Assembly (NCBI RefSeq): GCF_003386865.1
Contig: NZ_QTUA01000001.1
Span: 1,798,001-1,862,000, forward strand
Direction of reading: 5' to 3'
From: Calidifontibacter indicus
GTDB taxonomy: Bacteria; Actinomycetota; Actinomycetes; Actinomycetales; Dermatophilaceae
DNA: 64,000 nucleotides
Position 1 is the stretch's first letter. The number at the start of each line of letters is the position of its first letter. The notes beneath the pieces are model-generated. The model was not told where the DNA came from and did not search any database. It worked only from the letters and a program-made list of their open reading frames with translations. Below are positions 47,789-56,066 of the stretch, piece after piece. Position numbers and translations under genes: made by a program.

Positions 47789-48848
47789 TCAGTCGTTCGC
47801 ACCGACCCGGTAACGGGCCGGTGCCGTGCCCTCGAACACCACGCGTCCCTGCTCGCGCAGGAGGTTGAGGTGCGACGAGGTCTCGGCGGCAGCCATCCGC
47901 AGCGAGTGGCTGTTCAGCGCGTCCCAGCCGCGCGACCAGGTGAGCTGCTTGGCGATCTCCCAGGTGGTCTCGTCGGCCAACGAGCGCAACGCGTCGACGA
48001 TCTCGTCCGATCGCTGCGCGAGGTGGGCCTCCAGCTGCGCCACGCGTGCACCGATGTCCCGGAAGCGGTACTCGTGGGCCGGCAGCACCTCGGCCGACGC
48101 GTACTGGGTGAGCTTGTGCAACGAGTCGGAGTAGCGGGCCAGCGCCGGCGGCTCGGCGTGCCAGCCCGGGTCGCCGACGTGCGAGGAGATGCGCGGCAGC
48201 ACGTGGTCGCCGGTGAGCAGCACGTCGTCCTGCGGCACGTAGATGCACGTGTGCCCGGCGGTGTGGCCGGGCGTTGTGATGAGCACGAAATCGCGGTCGC
48301 CGTGCCGGATCACCATGCCGTCGCTGATCTGCTTGTTCCATTCCGGCAGCGGCATCCGCTCGCCGTGTTCGGTTGACGACCAGAGCATTTTCGTCGGTCA
48401 GCTCGGCCGGCACACCCCACGGCGTCAACGAGGCACGCTCGTCCTCAGCGGTCCGGGCCAATGCCGACGTGAGCACGGCGACATCGTCCTGGTGCATCCC
48501 GACCCACGCGCCCGACTCCTGCTGCACGGCCCGTGCCAGCCCGAAGTGGTCGAGGTGGGCGTGCGTGATGAGGACGCCGACCGTGTCGGCGAGCGTGACC
48601 CCCGCCTTCTCGTAGCCGGCCCGCAGCGCCGCGTGGCTCTCGTCGTCGGCGTAGCCCGGGTCGACCAGCAGGACACCTTCGGGTGCGACGAACGCGCAGG
48701 CCAGCGTGTACCGCACCGGGATGGCGCCCATCGGCACCGGGATCGACCACAGGCCGGAGCGCACCTCCTCGACGTCCGGGAAGGTCTTGTCGGCCCAGTG
48801 CTGCTTCTGGGCAACCCCGGTCACCTCGATCGTCGGGTCGGTGCTCAT
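47789..48848 (-). pseudogene. Metallo-beta-lactamase-fold hydrolase, frameshifted
   Basis: The N-terminal part (start 48848) has LLVDPGYADDESHAAL and the zinc motif THAHLDHFG. After PAELTDE the frame breaks, and the rest (PGHTAGHTCIYVPQDDVLLTGDHVLPR and a C-terminal helical domain) continues in the frame ending at 47789. The break falls at GACGAAAATGC near 48388; one A fewer restores an uninterrupted ~350-residue protein. All zinc ligands are present once repaired. Related proteins hydrolyse thioesters, lactones or glyoxalase substrates; the C-terminal winged-helix-like part fits the LACTB2/hydroxyacylglutathione hydrolase-like subgroup. Confidence 0.75.
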
Positions 48849-48997
48849 CGTCGGGGCCTCCGTGTCGCCTGCTGTTCGCTTCTGCTTCGGATACTGCCAG
48901 TCCGCCATTCGGTCGCTGTGCCGGGTCGACCGAAGCAGGGGGGAGGTTGAGAGCAAGCTGACAGCCGCCGTTCGGGTGTCTCCGCTATAACGGGGGC

Positions 48998-49892
48998 ATG
49001 GCATCTGACAGCGGCACAGTGACCGGTGCGGTCGTCACCGACGACGGCATCGCACCCGGCACCCCCCGCGGCTTCAACGTCTACGGCGGCAGCCTCGGCC
49101 AGGGTTCGACCGCCACCGCCATCGACGGCCAGGCGCCGACGCCCTGAGCACCGCACCGCTCACGTCCGGCTCGGTCGATGCGATCGGGCCGGACGTCGTC
49201 GTCGCCATCGACGTCGGCGGCACCACCATGAAGGGTGCCGTCGTCGACGGCACGGGAGCCGTTGTCGCTCGCCGAGCCGACACCGCCGCGCCCCGACGAC
49301 AGCATCGCGCTGATCCTCGACCTCGCCGACCAGTTGCGTCGGGAGAGCATCGAGCGGGGGCGTCGACCGGTCGGGCTCGGTGTCGTCGTGCCCGGGCAGG
49401 GGCGATGTGGAAGCGGGGGTGGCCGTCTACTCGGCGAACCTGGGGTGGCGTGACGTGCCGTTCGCGCGACTGCTCGCCGATCACACCGGCCTGCCGACCC
49501 GACTCGGTCACGACGTCACCGCGGGCGGCATCGCCGAGCTGACCTACGGCGGTCACGAGCCGGCTGCCGCCCGCAATTCGGTTGTGCTGCAACTCGGCAC
49601 CGACGCAGTGGCCGCACGGGTCTGGGACGAAGCCGTCGAGGCGTTGGCGCTCGCGATCGCGACGGCGACGATGTTGCTCGACCCGAGCGTGGTGGTGTTC
49701 AGCGGCGGTCTGTCCGCCGCCGGTGAGGAACTGGTCGTGCCGGTGCGCAGGGCGCTGGCCGACAAGATCGTGTGGCGGCAGGCGCCGTCCGTGGTGGCCT
49801 CGGCCCTCGGGCCGCGGGTCGGCCTCGCCGGCGCCTCGATCACCGCCTGGCACGCGGCCGGGCACGACGCCCCGGCGGAATGTATCGGCTGA
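48998..49892 (+). pseudogene. ROK-family kinase, multiply frameshifted and internally deleted
   Basis: Four segments in three frames combine into a polyphosphate/ATP glucokinase-like ROK protein: a disordered N-terminus (48998-49143), VVVAIDVGGTTMKGAVVDG (ATP-binding), DDSIALILDLADQLRRESIE, and GDVEAGVAVYSANLGWRDVP through the C-terminus. Joins fall in short C or G runs near 49143, 49290 and 49402. Between LQLGTD and RVWDEAVEALALA about 80 residues normally containing the zinc motif CXCGXXGC are missing. The promoter-like TATAAC 6 bp before ATG survives. Confidence 0.75.
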
Positions 49893-49905
49893 GGTCGCGT
49901 GCGGG

Positions 49906-50574
49906 TCAGGACGGCGTGCGCGGATAGCGACGCCGGATAGCGCGCACACCCTCGCGCGCCGACTCGCCGGGCAGTTTCCAGCCGCGCGCCTTCGCGATCA
50001 CGACCAGCGGGGCGCCGATGGCGGCCGACACCAGCACCGCGACCTCGGCGGTCACCAGTCCGTTCAACAGGATGGCGACGCCGCAGGCGATGATCGCGCA
50101 CGTCGCGTAGAGCGTGTTGCCGCCGAGGAAGGCGGGCCTTCGCGCCAGCACGATGTCGCGGATCATGCCGCCGCCGACGGCGGTGATCGTGCCTAGCAAC
50201 AACGCCGGCAACCAGCCGAGGCCGAAGCTCAGCGCCTTCTGGGTGCCGACCGCCGCCCAGGTGCCGAGTGCGAGACCGTCGAGTGAGGGGTAGATCGCAT
50301 TCCAGGTGCGCCCTTCGAACGGGACGACGAACGCGACGAGTGCGGCGACCAGGGCAACGACCAGGTACCACGGGTCGGTCAGGGCGACCGGGGTGCCGCG
50401 CTGCAACAGGGTGTCGCGCAGCATTCCGCCGCCGAGGGCCGAGAGTATGCCGAGCACCGCAAAACCGATGGGGTCCAAGCGTTCCCGCCGCGCGATCTCG
50501 CCGCCCAGCAGGCCGTTGACCGCAACACCGACGAGGTCGACGACGCGGATGATGTCACCGAGATCGGCGCTCAT
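49906..50574 (-). CDS. TRIC-family (UPF0126) cation channel protein
   Basis: This 222-residue membrane protein consists of two repeats of three helices, each with the signature GGGMLRD or GGGMIRD (ALGGGMLRDTLLQRG and AVGGGMIRDIVLARR). Prokaryotic TRIC proteins form trimeric potassium-permeable channels; some homologues have been linked to glycine transport. It stands alone and ends 14 bp from the decayed ROK gene in convergent orientation. Confidence 0.9.
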   Translation of the reverse strand: MSADLGDIIRVVDLVGVAVNGLLGGEIARRERLDPIGFAVLGILSALGGGMLRDTLLQRGTPVALTDPWYLVVALVAALVAFVVPFEGRTWNAIYPSLDGLALGTWAAVGTQKALSFGLGWLPALLLGTITAVGGGMIRDIVLARRPAFLGGNTLYATCAIIACGVAILLNGLVTAEVAVLVSAAIGAPLVVIAKARGWKLPGESAREGVRAIRRRYPRTPS

Positions 50575-50655
50575 GCGGACCCTCCTACGACCGGTTTGCC
50601 TGCGCGAGAACCTACTAGCTCAACCTGCACCGCAGCCGCACGGGCATTTGCCCGG

Positions 50656-52362
50656 TCAGCGCGCCCGCACGACCCGTCCCTCGTCCCACACCGGCTCCGG
50701 GGTCTCGTAGACCCGTCCGTCGGCGCCGAACACCAAGAACCGGTCGAACCCGCGGGCGAACCAGCGGTCGTGCGTCACCGCGATCACCGTGCCGTCGAAC
50801 GCGTCCAGGCCCTCCTCCAGCGCCTCGGCCGAGTGGAGATCGAGGTTGTCGGTCGGCTCGTCGAGCAGCAACAACGTGGCGCCACTGAGTTCGAGCAGCA
50901 GAATCTGGAAACGTGCCTGCTGGCCACCCGACAGCGAGCCGAACTTCTGCTCGGCGCTGCGTGCCAACTCGTACCGGTCGAGCGCCCGGGACGCCTGCTC
51001 CCGCGGCATCCCGTCGCGATGGTCATCGCCGCGGTGCAACACGTCGAGGAGCCTGCGATCGAGCAGCGACGCGTGCTGGTGGGTCTGCGCGAACCAACCC
51101 GGCCGCACGCGAGACCCCAGCCGCGCAATCCCGTTGTGTTGCACAGGCTCCGGCTGAAAGTCACCCACCGGACGGTGTTCGGGACCGGGGTCGGACCCAC
51201 CGGCGGCGAGCAGACGCAGGAAGTGCGACTTGCCCGAACCGTTCGATCCGAGCACCGCGACCCGTTCGCCGTACCAGATCTCGTTGTCGAAGGGCTTCAT
51301 CAACCCGGTGAGCTCCAAGCCCTCGCAGATCACCGCTCGGTTGGCGGTGCGACCGCCGCGCAACCGCATCGTCACCTTCTGCTCGAACGGCAGCGCCTCC
51401 GGCGGCCCGGCGTCCTCGAACCGCGCCAGCCGGGTCTGCGCCGCTTGGTAGCGGGCCGCCATGTCGCTGTTGTACGCGGCCTTCTGCTTGTACATCTGCA
51501 CGAGCGCCTTGAGCTTGGCGTGCTCCTCGTCCCACCGCTTGCGCAGCTCGGCCAGCTTGGCGTTCCGTTCCTTGCGCGCCTCGTGGTAAGTCGTGAACGA
51601 CCCCGCGTGCATCCAACAGATCGCGCCCGCGGCTTGCGGTTCGAGGGTCGCGATGCGGGTGGCGACCGCGCTGAGCAGTTCGCGGTCGTGGCTGATGAAC
51701 AGCACCGTCTTGGGTGACGCGACGAGTTGTTCCTCCAGCCAACGCTTGGTCGGCACGTCGAGGTAGTTGTCGGGCTCGTCGAGCAGGAGGACGTCCTCGG
51801 GGCCGCGCAGCAGGGCCTCGAGCACGACTCGCTTCTGCTCACCGCCGCTGAGGGTGTTGACGTCGCGCCACTGCGCCTTCTCGAACGGGATCGACAGTGC
51901 CGCAACGGTGCACACGTCGGCCAGCGTCTCCCACTCGTAGCCGCCCACCTCCGCCCAGTCGGCCAGGGCCTGCGCGTAAGCCATCTGGTCGTCCTCGCTG
52001 TCGCGTTCCATCACAGCGAGTTCGGTGCGGTCGACAGCAGCCGCCGCCTGGCGGATCTTGTCGGGAGCAACGGTCAGGAGCAGGTCACGGATGGTCACCT
52101 GCTGGTCGTCGTCGCGGCCCACCCGGCCGATGAACTGGGGCATCACACCGAGGGTTCCGCTGCGGGTGATCGCGCCGTCGTGTGGGTCGAGTTCGCCGGC
52201 GATGATGCGCAGGAGGGTCGTCTTGCCGGTGCCGTTCGGGCCGACCAAGGCCACCTTCGCGCCCTCGCCGACGCGCAGGCTCACACCGCCGAGCAGCGGC
52301 CTGCCGTCGGGCAGGAAGTAGTCGACGGAGTTGGCTTCGATATGTCCCACGAGTGCCAGCAT
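50656..52362 (-). CDS. ABC-F family ATPase
   Basis: This 568-residue protein has two ABC domains and no membrane segments. Walker A motifs are VGPNGTGKTTLLRII and LGSNGSGKSHFLRLL, signatures are LSGGEQKRVVLEALL and LSGGQQARFQILLLE, and Walker B motifs are VLLLDEPDNYLDVP and LLLLDEPTDNLDLH. A Lys/Arg-rich interdomain linker (about residues 240-320) is present. ABC-F proteins act on ribosomes, and some protect against antibiotics. The subfamily is not clear; this type is widespread in actinobacterial chromosomes. GTG-like starts further in are possible. Confidence 0.92.
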   Translation of the reverse strand: MLALVGHIEANSVDYFLPDGRPLLGGVSLRVGEGAKVALVGPNGTGKTTLLRIIAGELDPHDGAITRSGTLGVMPQFIGRVGRDDDQQVTIRDLLLTVAPDKIRQAAAAVDRTELAVMERDSEDDQMAYAQALADWAEVGGYEWETLADVCTVAALSIPFEKAQWRDVNTLSGGEQKRVVLEALLRGPEDVLLLDEPDNYLDVPTKRWLEEQLVASPKTVLFISHDRELLSAVATRIATLEPQAAGAICWMHAGSFTTYHEARKERNAKLAELRKRWDEEHAKLKALVQMYKQKAAYNSDMAARYQAAQTRLARFEDAGPPEALPFEQKVTMRLRGGRTANRAVICEGLELTGLMKPFDNEIWYGERVAVLGSNGSGKSHFLRLLAAGGSDPGPEHRPVGDFQPEPVQHNGIARLGSRVRPGWFAQTHQHASLLDRRLLDVLHRGDDHRDGMPREQASRALDRYELARSAEQKFGSLSGGQQARFQILLLELSGATLLLLDEPTDNLDLHSAEALEEGLDAFDGTVIAVTHDRWFARGFDRFLVFGADGRVYETPEPVWDEGRVVRAR

Positions 52363-52475
52363 GGCTCATCCGGGTGGCCGTAGTCACCCGGATATCCCGC
52401 GTGGCCCGCGGACGGTGTGAGATCCCTCACGAAGGTGGTTTCCGGTTTGGTCCGACCATGGCGACAGGAGTAGAG

Positions 52476-52506
52476 TTTCGATATCGAAAAGTTCCAAATG
52501 GAACTT
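52476..52506. promoter_or_regulatory. Tandem AT-rich palindromes upstream of a small gene
   Basis: Two perfect palindromes are adjacent: TTTCGATATCGAAA (52476-52489) and AAGTTCCAAATGGAACTT (52489-52506), sharing one base. They form a strikingly AT-rich patch in a GC-rich spacer between the divergently oriented ABC-F gene and a 46-residue gene. They look like operator sites for one or two dimeric repressors. The GntR gene downstream is a candidate regulator but has no proven link. Confidence 0.65.
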
Positions 52507-52548
52507 AAGTGACCCAGACCACTCGGACCGGCAAAGGAGCCACCCGCC

Positions 52549-52689
52549 ATGACCTCGCTCGCGAAGTCGATCAAGCAGCACCGTGAGACCGCACGCGCCC
52601 GTCGCGCTTTCTCCAAGGCGATCGAGAACGCCGGCACCCCGGCGTCGCGCGACGACCTGATCATGGCCTGGCAGCGCTCCGGTTTCTGA
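52549..52689 (+). CDS. 46-residue conserved-looking basic protein
   Basis: ATG at 52549 follows AAAGGAG by 10 bp and opens a frame starting MTSLAKSIKQHRETARARRA and ending DDLIMAWQRSGF. It is basic and helical in the first half. Similar very small proteins occur in other actinobacteria as far as I recall, without known function. A GC-rich hairpin (about 52708-52736) follows the stop. Strong ribosome-binding site, operator-like upstream DNA and clean codon use support a real gene. Confidence 0.7.
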   Translation: MTSLAKSIKQHRETARARRAFSKAIENAGTPASRDDLIMAWQRSGF

Positions 52690-52819
52690 TTCCGGCCGCA
52701 TCGCGGCTACGCCCTCGCCCTTGCGGCGGGGGCGTTCCCAATATGTGACGGACTGGGCCTTTGTGCCAATAGTTGCGATTCCGCGGCGCAAGGGGTATCG
52801 GATCAGTGAGAATGATCAC

Positions 52820-53185
52820 GTGTTCACCATCGACAGGGACAACCCCCTGGCGACCTACGAGCAAATTTGCGAGCAGGTGGCCGAAGGTGTGCGTGACGGG
52901 TCCCTCGTCGTCGGCAGCAAACTCCCGACCGTGCGGGGACTCGCCGCCGAACTGAAGATCGCCCCGGGGACGGTCGCCAAGGCCTATACCGAACTCGAAC
53001 GATCGGGATTGATCGTCACGCGTGGCCGCGCCGGCACCTTCATCTCGGCCGGTCAGGACTCCGCGGCACAGGAACTCCAGGCGGCCGCCCGCGAACTCGT
53101 CGTGCGAGTGCGGCGCTGGAGCCCGCAACGCACCGAGGTGATGGCCGTCGTGGCGGAGGCGCTGCGCCAGGAGGGCATCGAGTAG
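52820..53185 (+). CDS. GntR-family regulator (YtrA-like, short)
   Basis: This ~121-residue protein has a winged helix with ATYEQICEQVAEGVRDGSLV, LPTVRGLAAELKIAPGTVAKAYTELERSGLI (about residues 36-66) and GRAGTFI. It then has only a short ~40-residue helical tail, as in the YtrA subfamily that usually controls ABC transporters. Here no transporter operon follows; the ABC-F gene lies upstream on the other strand. GTG at 52820 gives the typical FTIDRDNPL start and has GAGAAT 6 bp upstream, suggesting a leaderless mRNA. Confidence 0.85.
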   Translation: MFTIDRDNPLATYEQICEQVAEGVRDGSLVVGSKLPTVRGLAAELKIAPGTVAKAYTELERSGLIVTRGRAGTFISAGQDSAAQELQAAARELVVRVRRWSPQRTEVMAVVAEALRQEGIE

Positions 53186-53208
53186 GCGATCGCAGCGTGC
53201 CTGACCGT

Positions 53209-53252
53209 GGCAAAGGCCCGGTCACCCGTGGGGGGATGGCCGGGCCTTTGCC
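53209..53252. terminator. Bidirectional terminator between GntR and acyl-CoA dehydrogenase genes
   Basis: Perfect 13-bp stem GGCAAAGGCCCGG/CCGGGCCTTTGCC with an 18-nt loop between two converging genes. Confidence 0.75.
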
Positions 53253-53278
53253 GTGTGGGGGCTCGTGGTCTGCCGGCG

Positions 53279-54523
53279 TTACTTCAGCTGGGCCGAGCTC
53301 AGGCCGAGCAGACGCCGCGCCACCACCAGCAACTGGATCTGCTGGGTGCCCTCGAAGATGTCGAGGATCTTGGAGTCGCGCGCCCATTTCTCGAGCAGCG
53401 CGGTCTCGGCGTAACCCGTTGCGCCACAGAGCTCCACGCAGCCAAGGGCGACCTCGACGCAGGTGCGCCCGGCCTGCGCCTTGGCCATCGACGCCTCCAT
53501 CGAGTTCGGCTTGCCGTTGTCGGCCATCCAGGCCGCGCGCAACGCCAACAGGTAGGCGGCCTGGAACTCCGCCTCGAACTGCAGCAGACGCGCGGCTGCC
53601 TGCGGCTGGCTCGCCAGCGGACGGTCGGGGTCGGGCGTGATGCCCGCGTCGGCGAGCAGCTTGGTCGTCGTGTCGAGGCACGCACGGGTGAGGCCGACCG
53701 CCATCGCCGCCACCAGCGGACGGGTGTTGTCGAAGGTCTGCATCGCGCCGCCGAAACCGCCCTCGATGCGGATCTCCGGGTCGCCGAGAAGGTCTTCGGC
53801 TGGCACGCGGCAGTCCTGCAGGCTGAACGCTGCGGTGTCGGAGGCGCGGATGCCGAGCTTGTGCTCCAACCGCACCAGCTTCATGCCCGGGTTGGAGCGC
53901 TCCACCACGAACGACTTGATCGCCTGCTTGCCGAGGGCACGGTCGAGCGTCGCCCAGACCACGACGAGTTCGGCACGCTCACCGGCGGTGACGAAGATCT
54001 TCTCCCCGTTGAGCACGTACTCGTCGCCGTCCTTGACCGCAGTGGTGCGGATGGCGCCGGAGTCAGACCCGGTGTCGGGTTCGGTGATCGCCATGGCCGC
54101 CCAGCGGTTGCCGTAGCGCGCCTTCTGCTCGTCGTTGGCGACAGCCGCGATGGCGGCGTTGCCGAGACCCTGGCGGGGGATCGACAGGGTGAGTCCGACG
54201 TCGCCGCGGCAGGTCTGCATGATCGACAGCACCGATGACAGGTTGGTGCCGTTGCGGTTGGCCGACCCGGTGTTGCGGCCGGAGCCGACACCCTTCGGCT
54301 CCTCGTCCGACGTCGCCTTCGCCGAACCGGACGCGCCGGCGCCCTGGCTCGCGCCGGAGTCGCTCAGGCCGTCGATGAGCGCCGACAGCAGGTCGAGTTC
54401 GCGCGGGTACTCGTGCTCGGCGAGGTCGTACTTGCGGCTGATCGGACGGAACACCTCGTCGGCGAGCGCGCCCGCCTGCTTCAGCAGGGGAGTGAACTTG
54501 CGGGGGACCTCGAGATCAATCAT
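53279..54523 (-). CDS. Acyl-CoA dehydrogenase (first of a pair)
   Basis: This 414-residue flavoprotein has the FAD/substrate motifs MAITEPDTGSDSGAIRTTA and YVLNGEKIFVTAGERAELVV, and a C-terminal GATGYAETALLEKWARDSKILDIFEGTQQ stretch (about residues 370-398) with the typical IFEGT ending. A low-complexity Gly/Ser/Ala insertion (about residues 57-90) lies in the N-terminal helical domain. It starts 10 bp after the second dehydrogenase gene and is co-transcribed. The substrate is unknown; heterodimeric FadE pairs are known for steroid side-chain degradation. Confidence 0.9.
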   Translation of the reverse strand: MIDLEVPRKFTPLLKQAGALADEVFRPISRKYDLAEHEYPRELDLLSALIDGLSDSGASQGAGASGSAKATSDEEPKGVGSGRNTGSANRNGTNLSSVLSIMQTCRGDVGLTLSIPRQGLGNAAIAAVANDEQKARYGNRWAAMAITEPDTGSDSGAIRTTAVKDGDEYVLNGEKIFVTAGERAELVVVWATLDRALGKQAIKSFVVERSNPGMKLVRLEHKLGIRASDTAAFSLQDCRVPAEDLLGDPEIRIEGGFGGAMQTFDNTRPLVAAMAVGLTRACLDTTTKLLADAGITPDPDRPLASQPQAAARLLQFEAEFQAAYLLALRAAWMADNGKPNSMEASMAKAQAGRTCVEVALGCVELCGATGYAETALLEKWARDSKILDIFEGTQQIQLLVVARRLLGLSSAQLK

Positions 54524-54533
54524 CGGTTGCTCC

Positions 54534-55862
54534 TCAGACCAGCAGCATGCCCTCGAGCACGCCCGTCGCGCGCAGGTCGCGGAACCAGCGCTCGTTGTCG
54601 AATTCCTTGACGAAGCCGTGTCCGCCGAGCATCTGCACGCCGTCGCTGCCGATCTGCGCGCCGTGGCGGGCGGCGAGCACCCGCGCCTGGGCGATCAGCG
54701 AGGAGGCGTCCTTGCCGGCGTCCAGCAGGGCGGCGGCGCGCCACACGACCAGTCGCAGCGCGTCGACCTCGATGGCGATGTTGGACACCGTGAAGGCGAC
54801 CGCTTGCCGGTAGGCGATCGGCTCGCCGAACGCCTTGCGCTCCACCGTGTACGTCTTGAGGTGGTCGAGCACTGCCTGTCCGGTGCCGACCGCGGCTGCC
54901 GCCCAGGCCAGCCGGGCCCGGCGGACGGCATCCAGATGGTCGTCGGCAGTGCCGAGCAGGTTGGTGGTGGGCACCCGGACGTCGCAGAGTTGGAGTGAAC
55001 TGGTGCGCGCGGCGCGCAGCCCCATCGCGGGGTCTTCGCCGACGGTCAGGCCGGTGGTGCCGGGCTCGACGATGACGAGGCGTGCCTCGCCGTCGAGCAG
55101 CGCCGACACGATGAACAGGTCGGCGTTCTCGGCGCCGGGCACCAGCGACTTGCGGCCGTTGAGCACCAACTGGTCGCCCTGCCGGACGGCGGTGGTGGCG
55201 GGCGCCAAGGGGTCGAACAGCGGCTGCGGTTCCTGCAGTGCGAGCGCCCCGCCGGCCGGCTCCTTCTCGTTGGTGAACGGCGGCAGGAAGGTCGCCTGCT
55301 GGGCGGAATCACCATAGTTGGCAAGCGCATTCGCGACTGCGGCGCTCGCCATGATCGACACGGCGAGGCCCATGTCGCCGCGGGCGAGCTCCTCCGTCAC
55401 GAGCACACCCGCGACGGTCGAGCGCTCCTCGGCCACGCCACCGAGCTCGGCCGGCACACCGAGCAGCGTCATGCCCATCGCGGCGGCCTGCTCGAACACG
55501 GTGTCAGGGGTGCGACGCTCGGCGTCGGCATCGGCCGCGGCGGGCCGCAGCACCTCAGTGGCCAGCTCGCGAGCGGCCTCCTGGATCATCTGCTGGTCGT
55601 CGGTCGGGGTCAGATCGAACTCCCGGCGCGGCTTGGTCGGGGCCGGACGGGTGGGGTCACCCGATCCGGGCTTGCGGGCGAACGCGCGGCCGGCGACGGT
55701 CTGCGCCGTGAAGCCCGATTTGGCGCCGCGGTACAGCACCTTCTCGACCTTGCCCCGCAGCACGGGGTTCTTCAGTGCATCGAGCCCGCCGGCCCGGGTG
55801 ATCAGGCGCATCCCGAACGCCTGGCCCCGGTCGGCGAGGGATGCCTTGCTCTGCAGCGACAT
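54534..55862 (-). CDS. Acyl-CoA dehydrogenase (second of a pair)
   Basis: This ~442-residue protein has a ~85-residue N-terminal extension (ADRGQAFGMRLITRAGGLDAL) before the dehydrogenase fold that begins FDLTPTDDQQMIQEAARELA. The central region is weakly conserved: LALQEPQPLFDPLAP replaces the usual TEPxAGSD motif, so FAD or substrate binding may be altered. The C-terminus has GSDGVQMLGGHGFVKEFDNERWFRDLRA. ATG at 55862 is supported by GGGGAGG. It and the downstream gene may form a heteromeric pair with one degenerate subunit. Confidence 0.85.
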   Translation of the reverse strand: MSLQSKASLADRGQAFGMRLITRAGGLDALKNPVLRGKVEKVLYRGAKSGFTAQTVAGRAFARKPGSGDPTRPAPTKPRREFDLTPTDDQQMIQEAARELATEVLRPAAADADAERRTPDTVFEQAAAMGMTLLGVPAELGGVAEERSTVAGVLVTEELARGDMGLAVSIMASAAVANALANYGDSAQQATFLPPFTNEKEPAGGALALQEPQPLFDPLAPATTAVRQGDQLVLNGRKSLVPGAENADLFIVSALLDGEARLVIVEPGTTGLTVGEDPAMGLRAARTSSLQLCDVRVPTTNLLGTADDHLDAVRRARLAWAAAAVGTGQAVLDHLKTYTVERKAFGEPIAYRQAVAFTVSNIAIEVDALRLVVWRAAALLDAGKDASSLIAQARVLAARHGAQIGSDGVQMLGGHGFVKEFDNERWFRDLRATGVLEGMLLV

Positions 55863-55929
55863 CTCAGCCTCCCCAGAAAGATTGAGCGGCGCCGGCACGG
55901 CGCCCGTGCGATCAACCCTAGCTGAAACT

Positions 55930-55944
55930 GATACTCCAAGTATC
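55930..55944. promoter_or_regulatory. Operator-like palindrome before the acyl-CoA dehydrogenase pair
   Basis: GATACTCCAAGTATC is a perfect 6-bp inverted repeat with a CCA centre, 68 bp upstream of the ATG at 55862, extended by GTTTC/GAAAC-like flanks. Its form fits a TetR-type operator, a common control of fatty-acid dehydrogenases in actinobacteria. Confidence 0.5.
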
Positions 55945-55971
55945 GGAAACATCCCGTACCGAATATTTCAA

Positions 55972-56010
55972 CCCCGCAAACGCTGCACGGGCGGTGCAGC
56001 GTTTGCGGGG
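55972..56010 (-). terminator. Terminator of the aceB-glc operon
   Basis: Perfect 17-bp stem (arm CCCCGCAAACGCTGCAC, arms 55972-55988 and 55994-56010) with a 5-nt loop. On the minus strand it is followed by TTGAAATATT, a partial T-tract. It lies 57 bp after the MazF-like gene. Confidence 0.8.
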
Positions 56011-56066
56011 TGGGGTGTTGGTTTGGGGGGAGGAGTGACGGGGATGGGGGCGGCGCGTGGGGTGGT

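Noticed and set aside
49144-49147. CTGA overlap at the start of the ROK kinase frame, seemingly a third CTG start
   Set aside because: The upstream short frame (48998-49147) aligns as the natural N-terminus of the same protein after a one-base loss in a C run, so this is a frameshift and not a start codon.
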